Positions 1 to 6,814 of a DNA stretch of 17,028 nucleotides are shown here, one piece after another. This stretch comes from Burkholderiales bacterium (GTDB lineage: Bacteria; Pseudomonadota; Gammaproteobacteria; Burkholderiales; JAEUOS01). Numbering within the stretch: position 1 is the stretch's first letter; each line of letters begins with the position of its first letter. The notes beneath the pieces were generated by a model. That model did no database searches. It saw nothing but the letters and a program-made list of their open reading frames with translations, and was not told where the DNA came from. The position numbers and the translations under genes were made by a program. Location of the stretch: NCBI GenBank assembly GCA_947456845.1, contig CANGUJ010000028.1:1-17028 (forward strand), read 5' to 3'.

Positions 1-1
1 C

Positions 2-664
2 TATCCGGCACTGGTGACCGCGCCCGAGGTGAAAACCTATGCCGACCTGCGCGGCCGCAGCCTGTCGGTCGACGCGCGCACCACCGGCTACGCCAACGTG
101 CTCTACGCGATGCTCGAGGCCGGCGGGCTGGCGCCGGCCGACTACACCATCGAAAGCGTCGGCGGGGTGCAGCAGCGCTTTGACGCGCTGATCGCCGGCA
201 AGCAGGCCGGAGCGCTCTTCAATTCGCCGTTCGAGGGCCTGCTGCTGGAACGCGGCTTCAATCTACTCGACACCGCCATCGCGGTGATCGGGCGTTACCA
301 GGGCCAGGTGCTGGCCACCCGGCGCAGCTGGGTCCGCGAACATCGCGCCGCCGCTGTCGGCTTCATCCGCGCCTTTCTCGCGGCGCTCGCCTGGTTGCGC
401 GACCCGACCAACCGACCCGCGGCACTGGAGATCTTCCGCCGCCATCAGCCCGCCAGCGCAGCCGGCGCAGCCGAGACAGCGCATGCGGTGCTCTTCGACA
501 CCCAGACCGGGTTTCCCGCCGACGGGCGCATCGATCCGCTGGCGCTTGAAAAGGTCATCGAACTGCGCGCGCGCTACGGCGTGCCAGGACTGGCGCCGGG
601 ACGCGGCGTCAGCGACTACTACGAGCCCTCTTGCCTGGAGGAGGCGCTCGCCGGACCGGGCTGA
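2..664 (+). CDS. ABC transporter substrate-binding protein, C-terminal part
   Basis: The frame is open from the first complete codon (position 2), so the gene begins upstream of the window; a GTG at 14 is internal, not a convincing start. The visible 220 or so residues look like the C-terminal half of a periplasmic solute-binding protein of the SsuA/THI5/NMT1-like class. They contain a lobe with the pattern DLRGRSLSVDA, a hinge segment around FNSPFEGLLLERGF, then a helical region and a DYYEPSCLEEAL tail typical of the end of such proteins. Its role would be to capture a small organic ligand in the periplasm for an ABC importer; no permease or ATPase lies in the window, and the ligand cannot be told. 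An FAH-family enzyme follows 97 bp downstream on the same strand, suggesting a catabolic substrate (inference). The family call is good, the ligand unknown. Confidence 0.75.
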   Translation, partial: YPALVTAPEVKTYADLRGRSLSVDARTTGYANVLYAMLEAGGLAPADYTIESVGGVQQRFDALIAGKQAGALFNSPFEGLLLERGFNLLDTAIAVIGRYQGQVLATRRSWVREHRAAAVGFIRAFLAALAWLRDPTNRPAALEIFRRHQPASAAGAAETAHAVLFDTQTGFPADGRIDPLALEKVIELRARYGVPGLAPGRGVSDYYEPSCLEEALAGPG

Positions 665-708
665 CCACCCGCCTGCGCCAGCCCTTACGGGCCGCGATAT
701 CGCACGAC

Positions 709-714
709 TATACT
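709..714 (+). promoter_or_regulatory. Possible -10 element for the FAH-family gene
   Basis: TATACT matches the sigma-70 -10 consensus at five of six bases and lies 47 bp before the ATG at 762. A poor -35 candidate, TTACGG at 685-690, sits 18 bp upstream. It would let the FAH gene be transcribed apart from the solute-binding protein gene before it. This rests on sequence match alone. Confidence 0.4.
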
Positions 715-761
715 TTCGCTCTGCGCCCGCGCTGGGCCGGCGGCAGGACTGAGGACAGAAA

Positions 762-1604
762 ATGAAACTGGCAAGCTTCCTCGCGGGCGACCGCGCCTCC
801 TACGGGGTGGTCGCCCGCGATGCGATCGTCGATCTGGGCGCCAAGTTCGGCCCACGGTATCCGACGCTCAGAACCGCCGTCGCCGCCGGCCTGATTCGCG
901 GCGAGTTCGCCGCAAGCGCCCCCGACCTGCGCTTAGCCGAGGTCACCCTCCTGCCGCCGATCACCGATCCCGGGAAAATCGTCTGCATCGGCCTCAACTA
1001 TCACGCCCATGCGGCCGAAGGCGGCTTCAAGGTACCGGTGTTTCCCTCAGTGTTCGGCCGTTTTGCCAACACGCTGGTTGCCACGGGCCAGCCTTTGATC
1101 CGCCCCGACCACTCGGGCGATTTTGACTTCGAAGGTGAACTTGCGATCGTGATCGGCCGCGGCGGACGTCACATCAAGGCCGCCGACGCCCTAAGGCATG
1201 TGTTCGGCTACACCTGCTTCAATGACGGTTCGGTGCGCGACTATCAGTTCAAGCATTCGCTCACCGCAGGGAAGAACCACCCGTCCACCGGCGGACTCGG
1301 CCCCTGGATTGCAGACACCAGTGAAATCCCGGATCCGTCAAAGCTGACTCTGGTAACGCGCGTCAACGGGCGTGAGGTGCAGCGCAAGGGCACCGACGAC
1401 ATGATCTTCAGTGTGCCGGCGATCATCGAATACGTGTCGGGCTGGACCGACCTGGAAGCCGGCGACGTCATTGCGACGGGCACGCCGGAAGGCGTCGGCT
1501 TCGCACGCAAGCCGCAGCTGTGGCTCAAACCCGGCGATGTCGTCGAGGTGGACATCTCCTCGATCGGCGTGCTGGTCAATCCGGTGGCAGCCGAAGCGCG
1601 CTGA
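762..1604 (+). CDS. Fumarylacetoacetate hydrolase (FAH) family protein
   Basis: A 280-residue protein of full length for the bacterial FAH / 2-hydroxyhepta-2,4-diene-1,7-dioate isomerase group. Members cleave or isomerise C-C bonds in acylpyruvate-type products of aromatic degradation, using a divalent metal in the cytoplasm. The small N-terminal domain covers about residues 1-65 and the catalytic FAH fold 70-275. Visible active-site features are the GLNYHAHAAE motif with His83 and Glu86 (catalytic dyad), metal ligands Glu124, Glu126 and Asp155, Lys171, and the late TGTPEGVG loop at 239-246. The segment after the lysine reads KNHP where many relatives have a K-x-x-D arrangement, so substrate preference may differ. 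The start is supported by AGGACAG about 5 bases upstream of the ATG. The exact substrate (fumarylpyruvate, fumarylacetoacetate or another) cannot be fixed; fumarylpyruvate would fit the gentisate-forming hydroxylase predicted near the right end. Confidence 0.88.
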   Translation: MKLASFLAGDRASYGVVARDAIVDLGAKFGPRYPTLRTAVAAGLIRGEFAASAPDLRLAEVTLLPPITDPGKIVCIGLNYHAHAAEGGFKVPVFPSVFGRFANTLVATGQPLIRPDHSGDFDFEGELAIVIGRGGRHIKAADALRHVFGYTCFNDGSVRDYQFKHSLTAGKNHPSTGGLGPWIADTSEIPDPSKLTLVTRVNGREVQRKGTDDMIFSVPAIIEYVSGWTDLEAGDVIATGTPEGVGFARKPQLWLKPGDVVEVDISSIGVLVNPVAAEAR

Positions 1605-1616
1605 GCCATCGGTGCC

Positions 1617-1646
1617 GGGACAATTCGACCCGAATCGCGCTAGGAT
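1617..1646 (+). promoter_or_regulatory. Candidate promoter for the VOC-fold gene
   Basis: GGGACA (1617-1622, four of six matches to TTGACA) is separated by 18 bp from TAGGAT (1641-1646, four of six to TATAAT). Transcription would begin near 1653 and leave a leader of roughly 118 nt before the ATG at 1771, long enough for leader regulation. The evidence is sequence match only. Confidence 0.35.
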
Positions 1647-1678
1647 ACCCGTGTACAGGCCAGGCGCGCCACCGCATC

Positions 1679-1704
1679 ACGGATCGCCCCAATGAACGGA
1701 TCGC
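1679..1704 (+). repeat. Short direct repeat ACGGATCGC in the VOC leader
   Basis: ACGGATCGC occurs at 1679-1687 and again at 1696-1704 (17-bp period), and its first six bases recur once more near 1735. The copies lie between the candidate promoter and the start codon of the VOC-fold gene, where a regulator site or leader RNA element could sit. In GC-rich DNA such short repeats can arise by chance. Confidence 0.3.
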
Positions 1705-1770
1705 ATCATTCCTGAATCGTCTTACGTATCATCAACGGATGCGCCCAAGCATCCCCAACCGGAGCACATC

Positions 1771-2265
1771 ATGATAGGCAAGCTGCGTCATTTTGCACTT
1801 TCAGTCGAGGACCCGTGGAAAACCGCGGAGTTCTACATGAACGCCTTTGGCATGAAGAAGGTCGGCGAGGTTGATACCTCCTTCGTGCTCGGGGTCTACC
1901 TGAGCGATGGGGTCATCAACATGGCGATTCTCAAGTACAAGAAGGACGAGTTCGCCGGGCCGCTCGGCAAGGACTGGGTGGGCATCCACCACCTGGGCTT
2001 CTGGGTGGACGACATCAAGGAAGCGCAGGAACATGTCGCCAAGCAGGGCGCCACCTACTTCAAGGGCGACGCCAAGGAAGACAACTCCTTCTACGAGATC
2101 AAGTACACCGACCCGGACGGCACGATTTTCGACATCACCGCCAGTGGCTGGGGCGGTGCGCTGAAGGACGTGACCGGCGCAGCGCCGGCTTCGGCCACCG
2201 CCAAACTGAACCGCCCGGATTTGCAGGCCGACCGATCCCAGCTCAAGGTCGCGTCCGGCGGCTAA
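1771..2265 (+). CDS. VOC (glyoxalase/bleomycin resistance/dioxygenase fold) family protein
   Basis: A 164-residue single-module vicinal-oxygen-chelate protein with two beta-alpha-beta-beta-beta halves: about residues 3-55 (GKLRHFALSVEDP at the start) and 68-125 (VGIHHLGFWVDD, then YTDPDGTIFDIT). Likely metal ligands are His7, His74 and Asp121; Asp121 stands where many family members carry Glu. Members include lyases, isomerases, ring-cleaving dioxygenases and binding proteins, so the reaction is not determined. Residues 126-164 form a low-complexity tail outside the fold. The ATG is preceded by GGAG at suitable distance. Codon choice is strongly biased (nearly all Lys as AAG) and the protein is richer in lysine than its neighbours; with the strong terminator downstream this hints at high expression (inference). 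It follows the FAH gene after 166 bp, with its own candidate promoter. Confidence 0.85.
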   Translation: MIGKLRHFALSVEDPWKTAEFYMNAFGMKKVGEVDTSFVLGVYLSDGVINMAILKYKKDEFAGPLGKDWVGIHHLGFWVDDIKEAQEHVAKQGATYFKGDAKEDNSFYEIKYTDPDGTIFDITASGWGGALKDVTGAAPASATAKLNRPDLQADRSQLKVASGG

Positions 2266-2299
2266 GCCGGCGGACGGTACGAAATTCGGCACGTCGGCG

Positions 2300-2311
2300 C
2301 GCGCATGCGCG
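2300..2311. repeat. 12-bp perfect palindrome
   Basis: CGCGCATGCGCG is a perfect inverted repeat without spacer, 35 bp after the VOC stop codon in the gap between convergent genes. It could be a protein-binding site, but self-complementary runs of C and G are common at this base composition. Confidence 0.3.
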
Positions 2312-2423
2312 TGCGCCACCGCGCGAAACGAAGCGTCACCTGTCACAAATCACAGTTGGCAGGCCGCGCGAAATACCGCATGCTGGAGGCGGATGTCTCC
2401 TCCATCGCGGGAACGATGGTGTT

Positions 2424-2459
2424 AGCCCCGGCAGGGAAACCTGGCCGGGGCTTGTTTTT
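2424..2459 (+). terminator. Intrinsic (rho-independent) terminator
   Basis: The left arm AGCCCCGGCAGG (2424-2435) pairs with CCTG (2440-2443) and CCGGGGCT (2445-2452) around a GAAA tetraloop (2436-2439), with one bulged G at 2444. The stem is 12 bp and is followed at once by TGTTTTT. It stands about 160 bp past the VOC gene, in the plus orientation only; the reverse strand has no T tract after the stem. It would end transcription of the VOC gene, or of a small RNA beginning in this gap, before the convergent genes starting at 2536. Confidence 0.85.
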
Positions 2460-2472
2460 GCGGGGCTTGTTT
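2446..2472 (+). repeat. Tandem copy of the terminator 3' arm and T tract
   Basis: CGGGGCTTGTTT is present at 2446-2457 and exactly again at 2461-2472, a 15-nt period. The second copy could also pair with the terminator left arm, giving a longer-looped alternative hairpin with a second T-rich tail. A slippage duplication is the simplest origin. Confidence 0.5.
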
Positions 2473-2535
2473 GTGACTTGCTTGCTCTCGCGCTCCCTGC
2501 CCGTGCGCCCGCCAAGCGTCTGAACGGCCGGGCGG

Positions 2536-2874
2536 TCAGCGGAAAAGGCGCTCCTCGGGCGGCGCAATCTCGGTAACCAGGTCGCGCACCAGCGCCTTAT
2601 TGGCCAGTGGCGCTACCTGCATGGGCCCGGCCACCAGACGGGCGGTACAGGCATAGCCGACCTTGCCGTCGATCTGCATCATGCATTCCTTGCAGGCGTT
2701 GGCGTTGATGCAGGAGAAGCGGAACGCAAGGTCCGGGTCGGCATGCACGCGGATCCAGCGCAGGGCGTCGAGCACGGACTGGCCGGGTTCGAAAGGCACG
2801 TTGAACACCTGTTCGCGCGGGGCGTCGCCGGGTTCGCCACGGCGGATATGCAGTTCGGCGATTTGGGTTGTCAT
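2536..2874 (-). CDS. Small [2Fe-2S] ferredoxin-domain subunit, FrdB/SdhB N-terminal-like
   Basis: A 112-residue protein equivalent to only the first, plant-ferredoxin-like domain of a succinate dehydrogenase/fumarate reductase iron-sulfur subunit. The second domain with the [4Fe-4S] and [3Fe-4S] clusters is absent (complete FrdB/SdhB is about 230-260 residues). Cluster ligands are Cys55, Cys61, Cys64 and Cys76, spaced C-x5-C-x2-C-x11-C; the usual SdhB spacing is C-x4-C-x2-C, so there is one extra residue in the first loop. The start chosen is the ATG at 2872-2874, which overlaps the TGA of the upstream flavoprotein gene in ATGA and matches the domain start; the frame stays open upstream only as a shadow of that gene. 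It should pass single electrons to or from the flavoprotein, probably in the cytoplasm. No membrane anchor gene is present. Confidence 0.82.
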   Translation of the reverse strand: MTTQIAELHIRRGEPGDAPREQVFNVPFEPGQSVLDALRWIRVHADPDLAFRFSCINANACKECMMQIDGKVGYACTARLVAGPMQVAPLANKALVRDLVTEIAPPEERLFR

Positions 2875-4577
2875 GCGGCCTCGCGTTGCTGCAGGGCGGC
2901 GCGGCGCTTGAGCCGGAGGCCGTCGTCGCGCCATTCGATCACCTGGTTCGCCTCCCACTCAGGCAGCATGCCCGGCAAGTCCTCGCGCTGGTGTGCGCCG
3001 CGGCTTTCCTTGCGCGCGATGGCTGCCTCGGCCACGCAGCGCGCCACCAGCAGCATGTTGCGCAGGTCGTACCAGTCGAGCCGCGCCATGTCGTATCCGC
3101 CCGCCGCGGGGGGTGGCGCCTCGCCCAGCTCGGCCTGCATGGCGGCGAGTTCGGCGAGCGCGGCGGCCAGCTTGTCGTGGGTGCGGAACGGCCCGACCTT
3201 CTCGGCCATAAGCGCCTGCAGGCGCGTCATCAGCGACGCCAGGCCGGAGCGCGACCCGGCGCCCTCCGGGCGGCACAGGGTTGCTGCGCCGGTCACCAGA
3301 GACAGGGAAGGCGCATCACCCGCAACCCGCAGGGCGCCCTGCGCGCGCGCATGCGCCGCCGCATGCCGCCCGGCCACTTCGCCGAACACCAGCGCCTCGG
3401 TAATCGCATTGCCGGAAAGGCGGTTCGCACCGTTGGCGCCGCCCACCGCCTCGCCGCACGCATACAGGCCGGGTACGCGGGTGGCCATGTCCGGCCCCAC
3501 CGCCACGCCGCCCATGTGATAGTGGGCGATGGGCGCCACCTCGACGGCCTGGCGCGTCAGGTCGATGCCGTTCTTCGCCAGGCGGTCGATCACCGGCCCG
3601 AAATTGCGCCGCAGTTCGGCCTCCGGCACATGGGTGAAGCTGAGAAACGCGCCGCCGGCCGGGCTGCCGCGCCCGGCCTCGACTTCCTTGAAGATGGCAT
3701 AGGTGGCCACGTCTCGGGTAAGGTTGTAGCGCCCGCTTGCCTCGCGGCCGTAGCGCTCGCTGAATTCGTCGCCGTCGCGGTTGAGCAGGCGCCCGCCGAG
3801 CTTGTAGCGGAACGGGTCCCACATGATGGGGTCCATGCCGATCAGGCGCGGCGCCAGGTGGCCGATCGGAAAGAACTGCACGAACTCCATGTCCAGCAGT
3901 TCGGCGCCAGCGCGCAGCGCCAGCGCGTAGCCGTCGCCGCCCATGTTGGCCGAGGCGCTGTTGCGCGCGTACAGGCGGGTAAGCCCGCCGGTGGCGATGA
4001 TGGTGGCACCGGCGCGCAGCGACACCGCCGCGCCGCTGCCCAGTTCGAAGCCCACCGCGCCGGTGGCGCGGCCCGCATGCGTGGCGATATCGGTGATGAC
4101 GATGTCGCCGATGCGCCGCACCGCCGAAACCGGGTTCAGTTGGGTGCGCAAGGTGCGCGAGACGGCCGGACCGGTGTTGAGAAAGTCCACATAGACGCAG
4201 CGCGGCCGGTCATGCCCCGGCGCATGCGCCTGTCGGATATGGCTGCCGTCCTCGGCGCGCGCCCAGCCCACCTTCCACGCATCCATTTCGCGGATGCGCG
4301 CCGGACCGTCCTCGACCAGAAGGCGCGCCAGCGCCGGGTCGCACAGTCCGCGCCCCGCGGCCAGGGTGTCATTGAGGTGCGCCTCGGGGGTATCCGGGCA
4401 TTCCTCGCCCAGGGCCACCGCCACGGTCATCTGCGCCATCACGGTAGCGCCGGCACGCCCGATGAGGCCGCGGTCGACCAGCAGTACGCGGGCGCCGGCA
4501 CGCGCGGCCGACAATGCCGCGTACATGCCCGCGCCCCCGGCGCCGATCACCAGTACATCACAATCGAGTTCGTTCAT
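2871..4577 (-). CDS. FAD-binding oxidoreductase, fumarate reductase/succinate dehydrogenase flavoprotein-like
   Basis: A 568-residue flavoprotein of the SDH/FRD/aspartate oxidase superfamily. The N-terminus holds the Rossmann motif VIGAGGAGMYAA (10-21), and the C-terminal FAD segment has LYACGEAVGGANGANRLSGNA (371-391). In the capping/active-site region Arg288 (TRDVATYAI) and His352 (AHYHMGG) match residues conserved in SDH/FRD. The SDH motif QFHPTG reads QFFPIG here (Phe236 in place of the substrate-binding His), so fumarate or succinate need not be the substrate. The start ATG at 4575-4577 sits directly before the FAD motif; the frame runs open further upstream through intergenic and exonuclease sequence, but such an extension has no family support. 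The gene overlaps the [2Fe-2S] subunit by 4 bp, implying a coupled two-subunit enzyme. No signal peptide or membrane segment is visible. Oxidation of an organic acid is plausible, but the substrate is unknown. Confidence 0.85.
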   Translation of the reverse strand: MNELDCDVLVIGAGGAGMYAALSAARAGARVLLVDRGLIGRAGATVMAQMTVAVALGEECPDTPEAHLNDTLAAGRGLCDPALARLLVEDGPARIREMDAWKVGWARAEDGSHIRQAHAPGHDRPRCVYVDFLNTGPAVSRTLRTQLNPVSAVRRIGDIVITDIATHAGRATGAVGFELGSGAAVSLRAGATIIATGGLTRLYARNSASANMGGDGYALALRAGAELLDMEFVQFFPIGHLAPRLIGMDPIMWDPFRYKLGGRLLNRDGDEFSERYGREASGRYNLTRDVATYAIFKEVEAGRGSPAGGAFLSFTHVPEAELRRNFGPVIDRLAKNGIDLTRQAVEVAPIAHYHMGGVAVGPDMATRVPGLYACGEAVGGANGANRLSGNAITEALVFGEVAGRHAAAHARAQGALRVAGDAPSLSLVTGAATLCRPEGAGSRSGLASLMTRLQALMAEKVGPFRTHDKLAAALAELAAMQAELGEAPPPAAGGYDMARLDWYDLRNMLLVARCVAEAAIARKESRGAHQREDLPGMLPEWEANQVIEWRDDGLRLKRRAALQQREAA

Positions 4578-4777
4578 AACACGACTTTTACCAGACTTCG
4601 CGGCACAGGGTGGGCACCGGCAGGCGGGCACGGCGGAGAGCAGGCCCGTCTCCTGGACGGAGGCGCTGGGCACATCGAGCTTGGCGCGCAGGCTGGCGGC
4701 ATCGTCGAAAGGCACATTGCACCGCCCCGCGTCCCGTGCCGGTCGACCTTCGAGGCCCCGCATCGGCCCCGCGCGAC
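4578..4777 (-). other. Intergenic gap with coding-like base bias
   Basis: 200 bp between the exonuclease-like gene and the flavoprotein gene. On the minus strand one frame, continuous with the flavoprotein, shows strong G/C at third positions over roughly 4615-4715 (peptide includes FDDAASLRAKLDVPSASVQE), then a CRCPPC run. The last 25 bp before the flavoprotein ATG lose this bias, as an untranslated leader would. It may be the tail of a lost gene or chance. No promoter or terminator was recognised. Confidence 0.3.
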
Positions 4778-5281
4778 TCAGCCTGCGGATTCGGCCAGGG
4801 TGCGCCGGTAGGTTTCCTGGATGATCCAGGCATCGAAACTGGCGCGATGGCGGTGCTTCTGCATCTCGGCCAGCACCTGGTTCTTGGTCTCGTGCCAGCG
4901 CGCCATCTGCGCTTCCGAGAGGATCATCTCCAGCGGGCTGACCCGGAACGTCATTTCCATCTGTGCCTTGTGGAACAGGGTGGTGAGCCAGGGCTTGTCG
5001 ACCACCCAGCCGTCGGTATAGAGCGTCCTGCCGTCCAGCAGCCTGTTCATGTGAGCGGCCACTTCCGGGATCGGCTTGCCGTAGGTCTCGAGGATGTCGC
5101 GGGCGATACGATGCACCTTCTCGGCCTCGCTGTCCCAATGGTCCCAGTCGGCGGCCGGCAGGATCAGCGAGCAGTATTTGGTGTCATCATCAAGAGCGAC
5201 ACCGACCTCGATCGGATAGCTCGCGACGCCGAAGCCGGATGCTTCCACGTCGATGATGTTGGGGACTTTCGGTCCGGCCAT
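4778..5281 (-). CDS. DEDDh 3'-5' exonuclease-like (DnaQ/RNase T fold) protein
   Basis: A 167-residue protein with the signature of the DEDDh nuclease fold: the first motif IIDVEASG supplies Asp11 and Glu13, a middle acidic residue is Asp90 or Asp95 (LYTDGWVVDKPWL), and the last motif HRASFD gives His145 and Asp150 in the H-x4-D spacing of this group. These residues bind two metal ions for stepwise removal of nucleotides from a 3' end. It is a stand-alone domain without polymerase or helicase parts, so DNA proofreading, RNA trimming or small-oligonucleotide turnover are all possible. The ATG at 5279-5281 has GAGG a few bases upstream. It lies on the same strand as the flavoprotein gene but 200 bp away, and a functional link between them is doubtful. 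Confidence 0.75.
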   Translation of the reverse strand: MAGPKVPNIIDVEASGFGVASYPIEVGVALDDDTKYCSLILPAADWDHWDSEAEKVHRIARDILETYGKPIPEVAAHMNRLLDGRTLYTDGWVVDKPWLTTLFHKAQMEMTFRVSPLEMILSEAQMARWHETKNQVLAEMQKHRHRASFDAWIIQETYRRTLAESAG

Positions 5282-5392
5282 GGGTCTGCCTCAGTTTGTT
5301 GTTGTTCGGGGTAGCGCGCCCCGTCCCGCCCTGAAGCAAGAGCCGGACCAGAACTGCCGTGCCGAACGGCCTTGCGCTACCGGAGCAGGGCA

Positions 5393-5875
5393 TCACGCCG
5401 CCGCGTTGGCAAGCGCCTGCGCGAACGCCGCCGCCGCGAGCGAGTGCGCCTTGCCGAACCCGGTGATCAGTCGCACCGCATCCGGCGTGATGACGAAGAG
5501 CGAAAAGTGGCCAAAGCCGAACATGGGCGCGCTTTCGGGAAACCGGTCCAGATAGGCCAGCCGCGCCGCGGCATGGCCCGGGTCGTCGGCCAGGCATTGG
5601 CGCGCCTGCCCGGCAATGGCCACCCGCGGCGTCGCCTGTGCCATGGCGCCGGGCACGGGCGGGGCAATCACCAGGAGGCTGACCACAGGATGATTGAGCA
5701 TGTCGGCGGTGTGGCTGGCCAGGCGGCTGACATGGATGACCATGCCCGCGCCCCGCGGCAGCAGCGCGAACGGCACCATCGAAACCGCCGGCTCACCCTT
5801 GTGCAGGGTGGCGAGCGAAGCGACCTGCTGGCCCGCCAGCATAGCCCTGAGCGTTTCGGTATCCGCAGCATCCAT
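5393..5875 (-). CDS. HugZ/pyridoxamine 5'-phosphate oxidase-like FMN-binding protein
   Basis: A 160-residue split-barrel flavin reductase-fold protein. The pattern ASLATLHKGEPAVSMVPFAL (19-38) followed by VIHVSRLASHTADM (46-59) and a C-terminal ITGFGKAH (137-144) is typical of the HugZ branch of the PNPOx-like family, whose studied members bind heme or FMN and can degrade heme. Longer HugZ proteins carry an additional C-terminal domain; this one stops just after the barrel, so heme breakdown cannot be assumed. It is probably cytoplasmic, with no signal peptide. The ATG at 5873-5875 has only a weak ribosome site. It belongs to a minus-strand run with the small membrane protein 37 bp upstream, so co-transcription is likely. 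Confidence 0.75.
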   Translation of the reverse strand: MDAADTETLRAMLAGQQVASLATLHKGEPAVSMVPFALLPRGAGMVIHVSRLASHTADMLNHPVVSLLVIAPPVPGAMAQATPRVAIAGQARQCLADDPGHAAARLAYLDRFPESAPMFGFGHFSLFVITPDAVRLITGFGKAHSLAAAAFAQALANAAA

Positions 5876-5912
5876 GCGACATTTTCGCTCAACGCGCCTC
5901 GGGGTGGGGACC

Positions 5913-6287
5913 TCAGGCGCGACCGGAGACGTGCGCGACAGCCCCCATCCCGAGCAACACCAGCGCGATCCAATCGGCTCGCACGACCGTGGCCACTCCC
6001 TCGGTGAGGCTGGCCGCCGATTGCGCGAGGATCAGGAACGATGCGACGCTCGCCACCCCGGCGATGAGCCCGGCCGGCCGCAATTCAGGTCGAAACGCGG
6101 CATACACCATAAATCCGGCCAACAGGCCAAACAGCACGGCGCGATGGCGCAACAGCAGTTCCAGGCTCGGGTCGCTTGCGTCGATGCCATAGAGTTGTGC
6201 GAGCCTGGGCGCGCCGAGAACGCCCATCACGGGCAGGGCGTGGATCATCGCCACGAGAATGAGGACTGCCGGAACCACGAATCGCAT
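5913..6287 (-). CDS. Small four-helix integral membrane protein of unknown function
   Basis: A 124-residue, strongly hydrophobic protein with four predicted membrane spans, at about residues 3-24, 50-66, 71-92 and 104-121. A short loop between spans 1 and 2 ends in LLLRHRAVLFGLL, a motif shared by a family of small proteobacterial membrane proteins. From memory, some relatives are labelled phosphopantetheine adenylyltransferase in databases; nothing here (no HxGH nucleotide-binding motif, no soluble domain) supports that activity. The start at 6285-6287 is preceded by AAAGG at good distance. The frame extends far upstream without a stop, but only as a shadow of the MAPEG and oxidoreductase regions. 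It sits between two genes on the same strand, probably in one transcript. Confidence 0.7.
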   Translation of the reverse strand: MRFVVPAVLILVAMIHALPVMGVLGAPRLAQLYGIDASDPSLELLLRHRAVLFGLLAGFMVYAAFRPELRPAGLIAGVASVASFLILAQSAASLTEGVATVVRADWIALVLLGMGAVAHVSGRA

Positions 6288-6376
6288 GACTGGCCTTTCA
6301 TTCAACAGGAAGCGGTGGAAGCAAGCGGCTCGCGCAACCGCCTTGCAGCGTCGTCTGCGCGCGAGGAAGCGCAGGT

Positions 6377-6814
6377 TCAGGCCGACCGGCCCGCGTGCAG
6401 CAGACAGAAGAACGCAGCCCACATGCCGGCGAGCAGCAGGAAACTGGCGAGAAACACCGCGAGCCGATGGCGGACGTCGTTGTACGTGCAATGGATGGCG
6501 CTGTGTACGGCGCGCAGCAGCACATAGAGCCAGGCGCAGGCGACCAGCCAGGGCGGCACATGACCCGCGGCAAGGGCGACCGCCGCCAGCGCATAGAACA
6601 GGACGGGCACTTCGAACAGGTTTCGAAAGTTGTCGGCTGCCTGGACATTTTCGAGACGGGCGGTCATCGCCAGCGAGGTGGCGAGCGCCTGCGGCGCGAT
6701 GCGCTTGACGCGCATTTCGCGCACTCGGGTGAACAGCAGCACACCGCCGACGGCCAGCGTGAGGACAACCATGGCCAGGCATGCACCGATCAGCAGGAAG
6801 GAGGGGAGCGGCAT
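6377..6814 (-). CDS. MAPEG family membrane protein
   Basis: A 145-residue protein with four predicted membrane helices and the MAPEG (membrane-associated proteins in eicosanoid and glutathione metabolism) signature: NFRNLFEVPVLFYAL at 62-76, and RAVHSAIHCTYNDVRHR at 101-117, where the charged and aromatic residues line the glutathione site in studied members. Bacterial members are mostly uncharacterised; some have glutathione transferase or peroxidase activity. The start at 6812-6814 (MPLPSF...) fits the family N-terminus; a further upstream ATG would add a 34-residue non-family extension. The next gene on the same strand begins 89 bp downstream. A role in detoxification of reactive or lipophilic compounds is inference. 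Confidence 0.83.
   Translation of the reverse strand: MPLPSFLLIGACLAMVVLTLAVGGVLLFTRVREMRVKRIAPQALATSLAMTARLENVQAADNFRNLFEVPVLFYALAAVALAAGHVPPWLVACAWLYVLLRAVHSAIHCTYNDVRHRLAVFLASFLLLAGMWAAFFCLLHAGRSA

Noticed and set aside
2868..4811. A 647-codon plus-strand frame opposite the flavoprotein
   Set aside because: Low-complexity His/Arg/Ala-rich shadow of a clear FAD enzyme on the other strand.
4578..5138. Flavoprotein start moved upstream to give a 755-residue protein
   Set aside because: The extra part is antisense-like or out-of-frame sequence of the exonuclease gene, and the FAD motif sits directly after the ATG at 4577.
5297..5325. CGGGG...CCCCG hairpin as terminator of the HugZ-like gene
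   Set aside because: Short stem and no run of T after it on the relevant strand.
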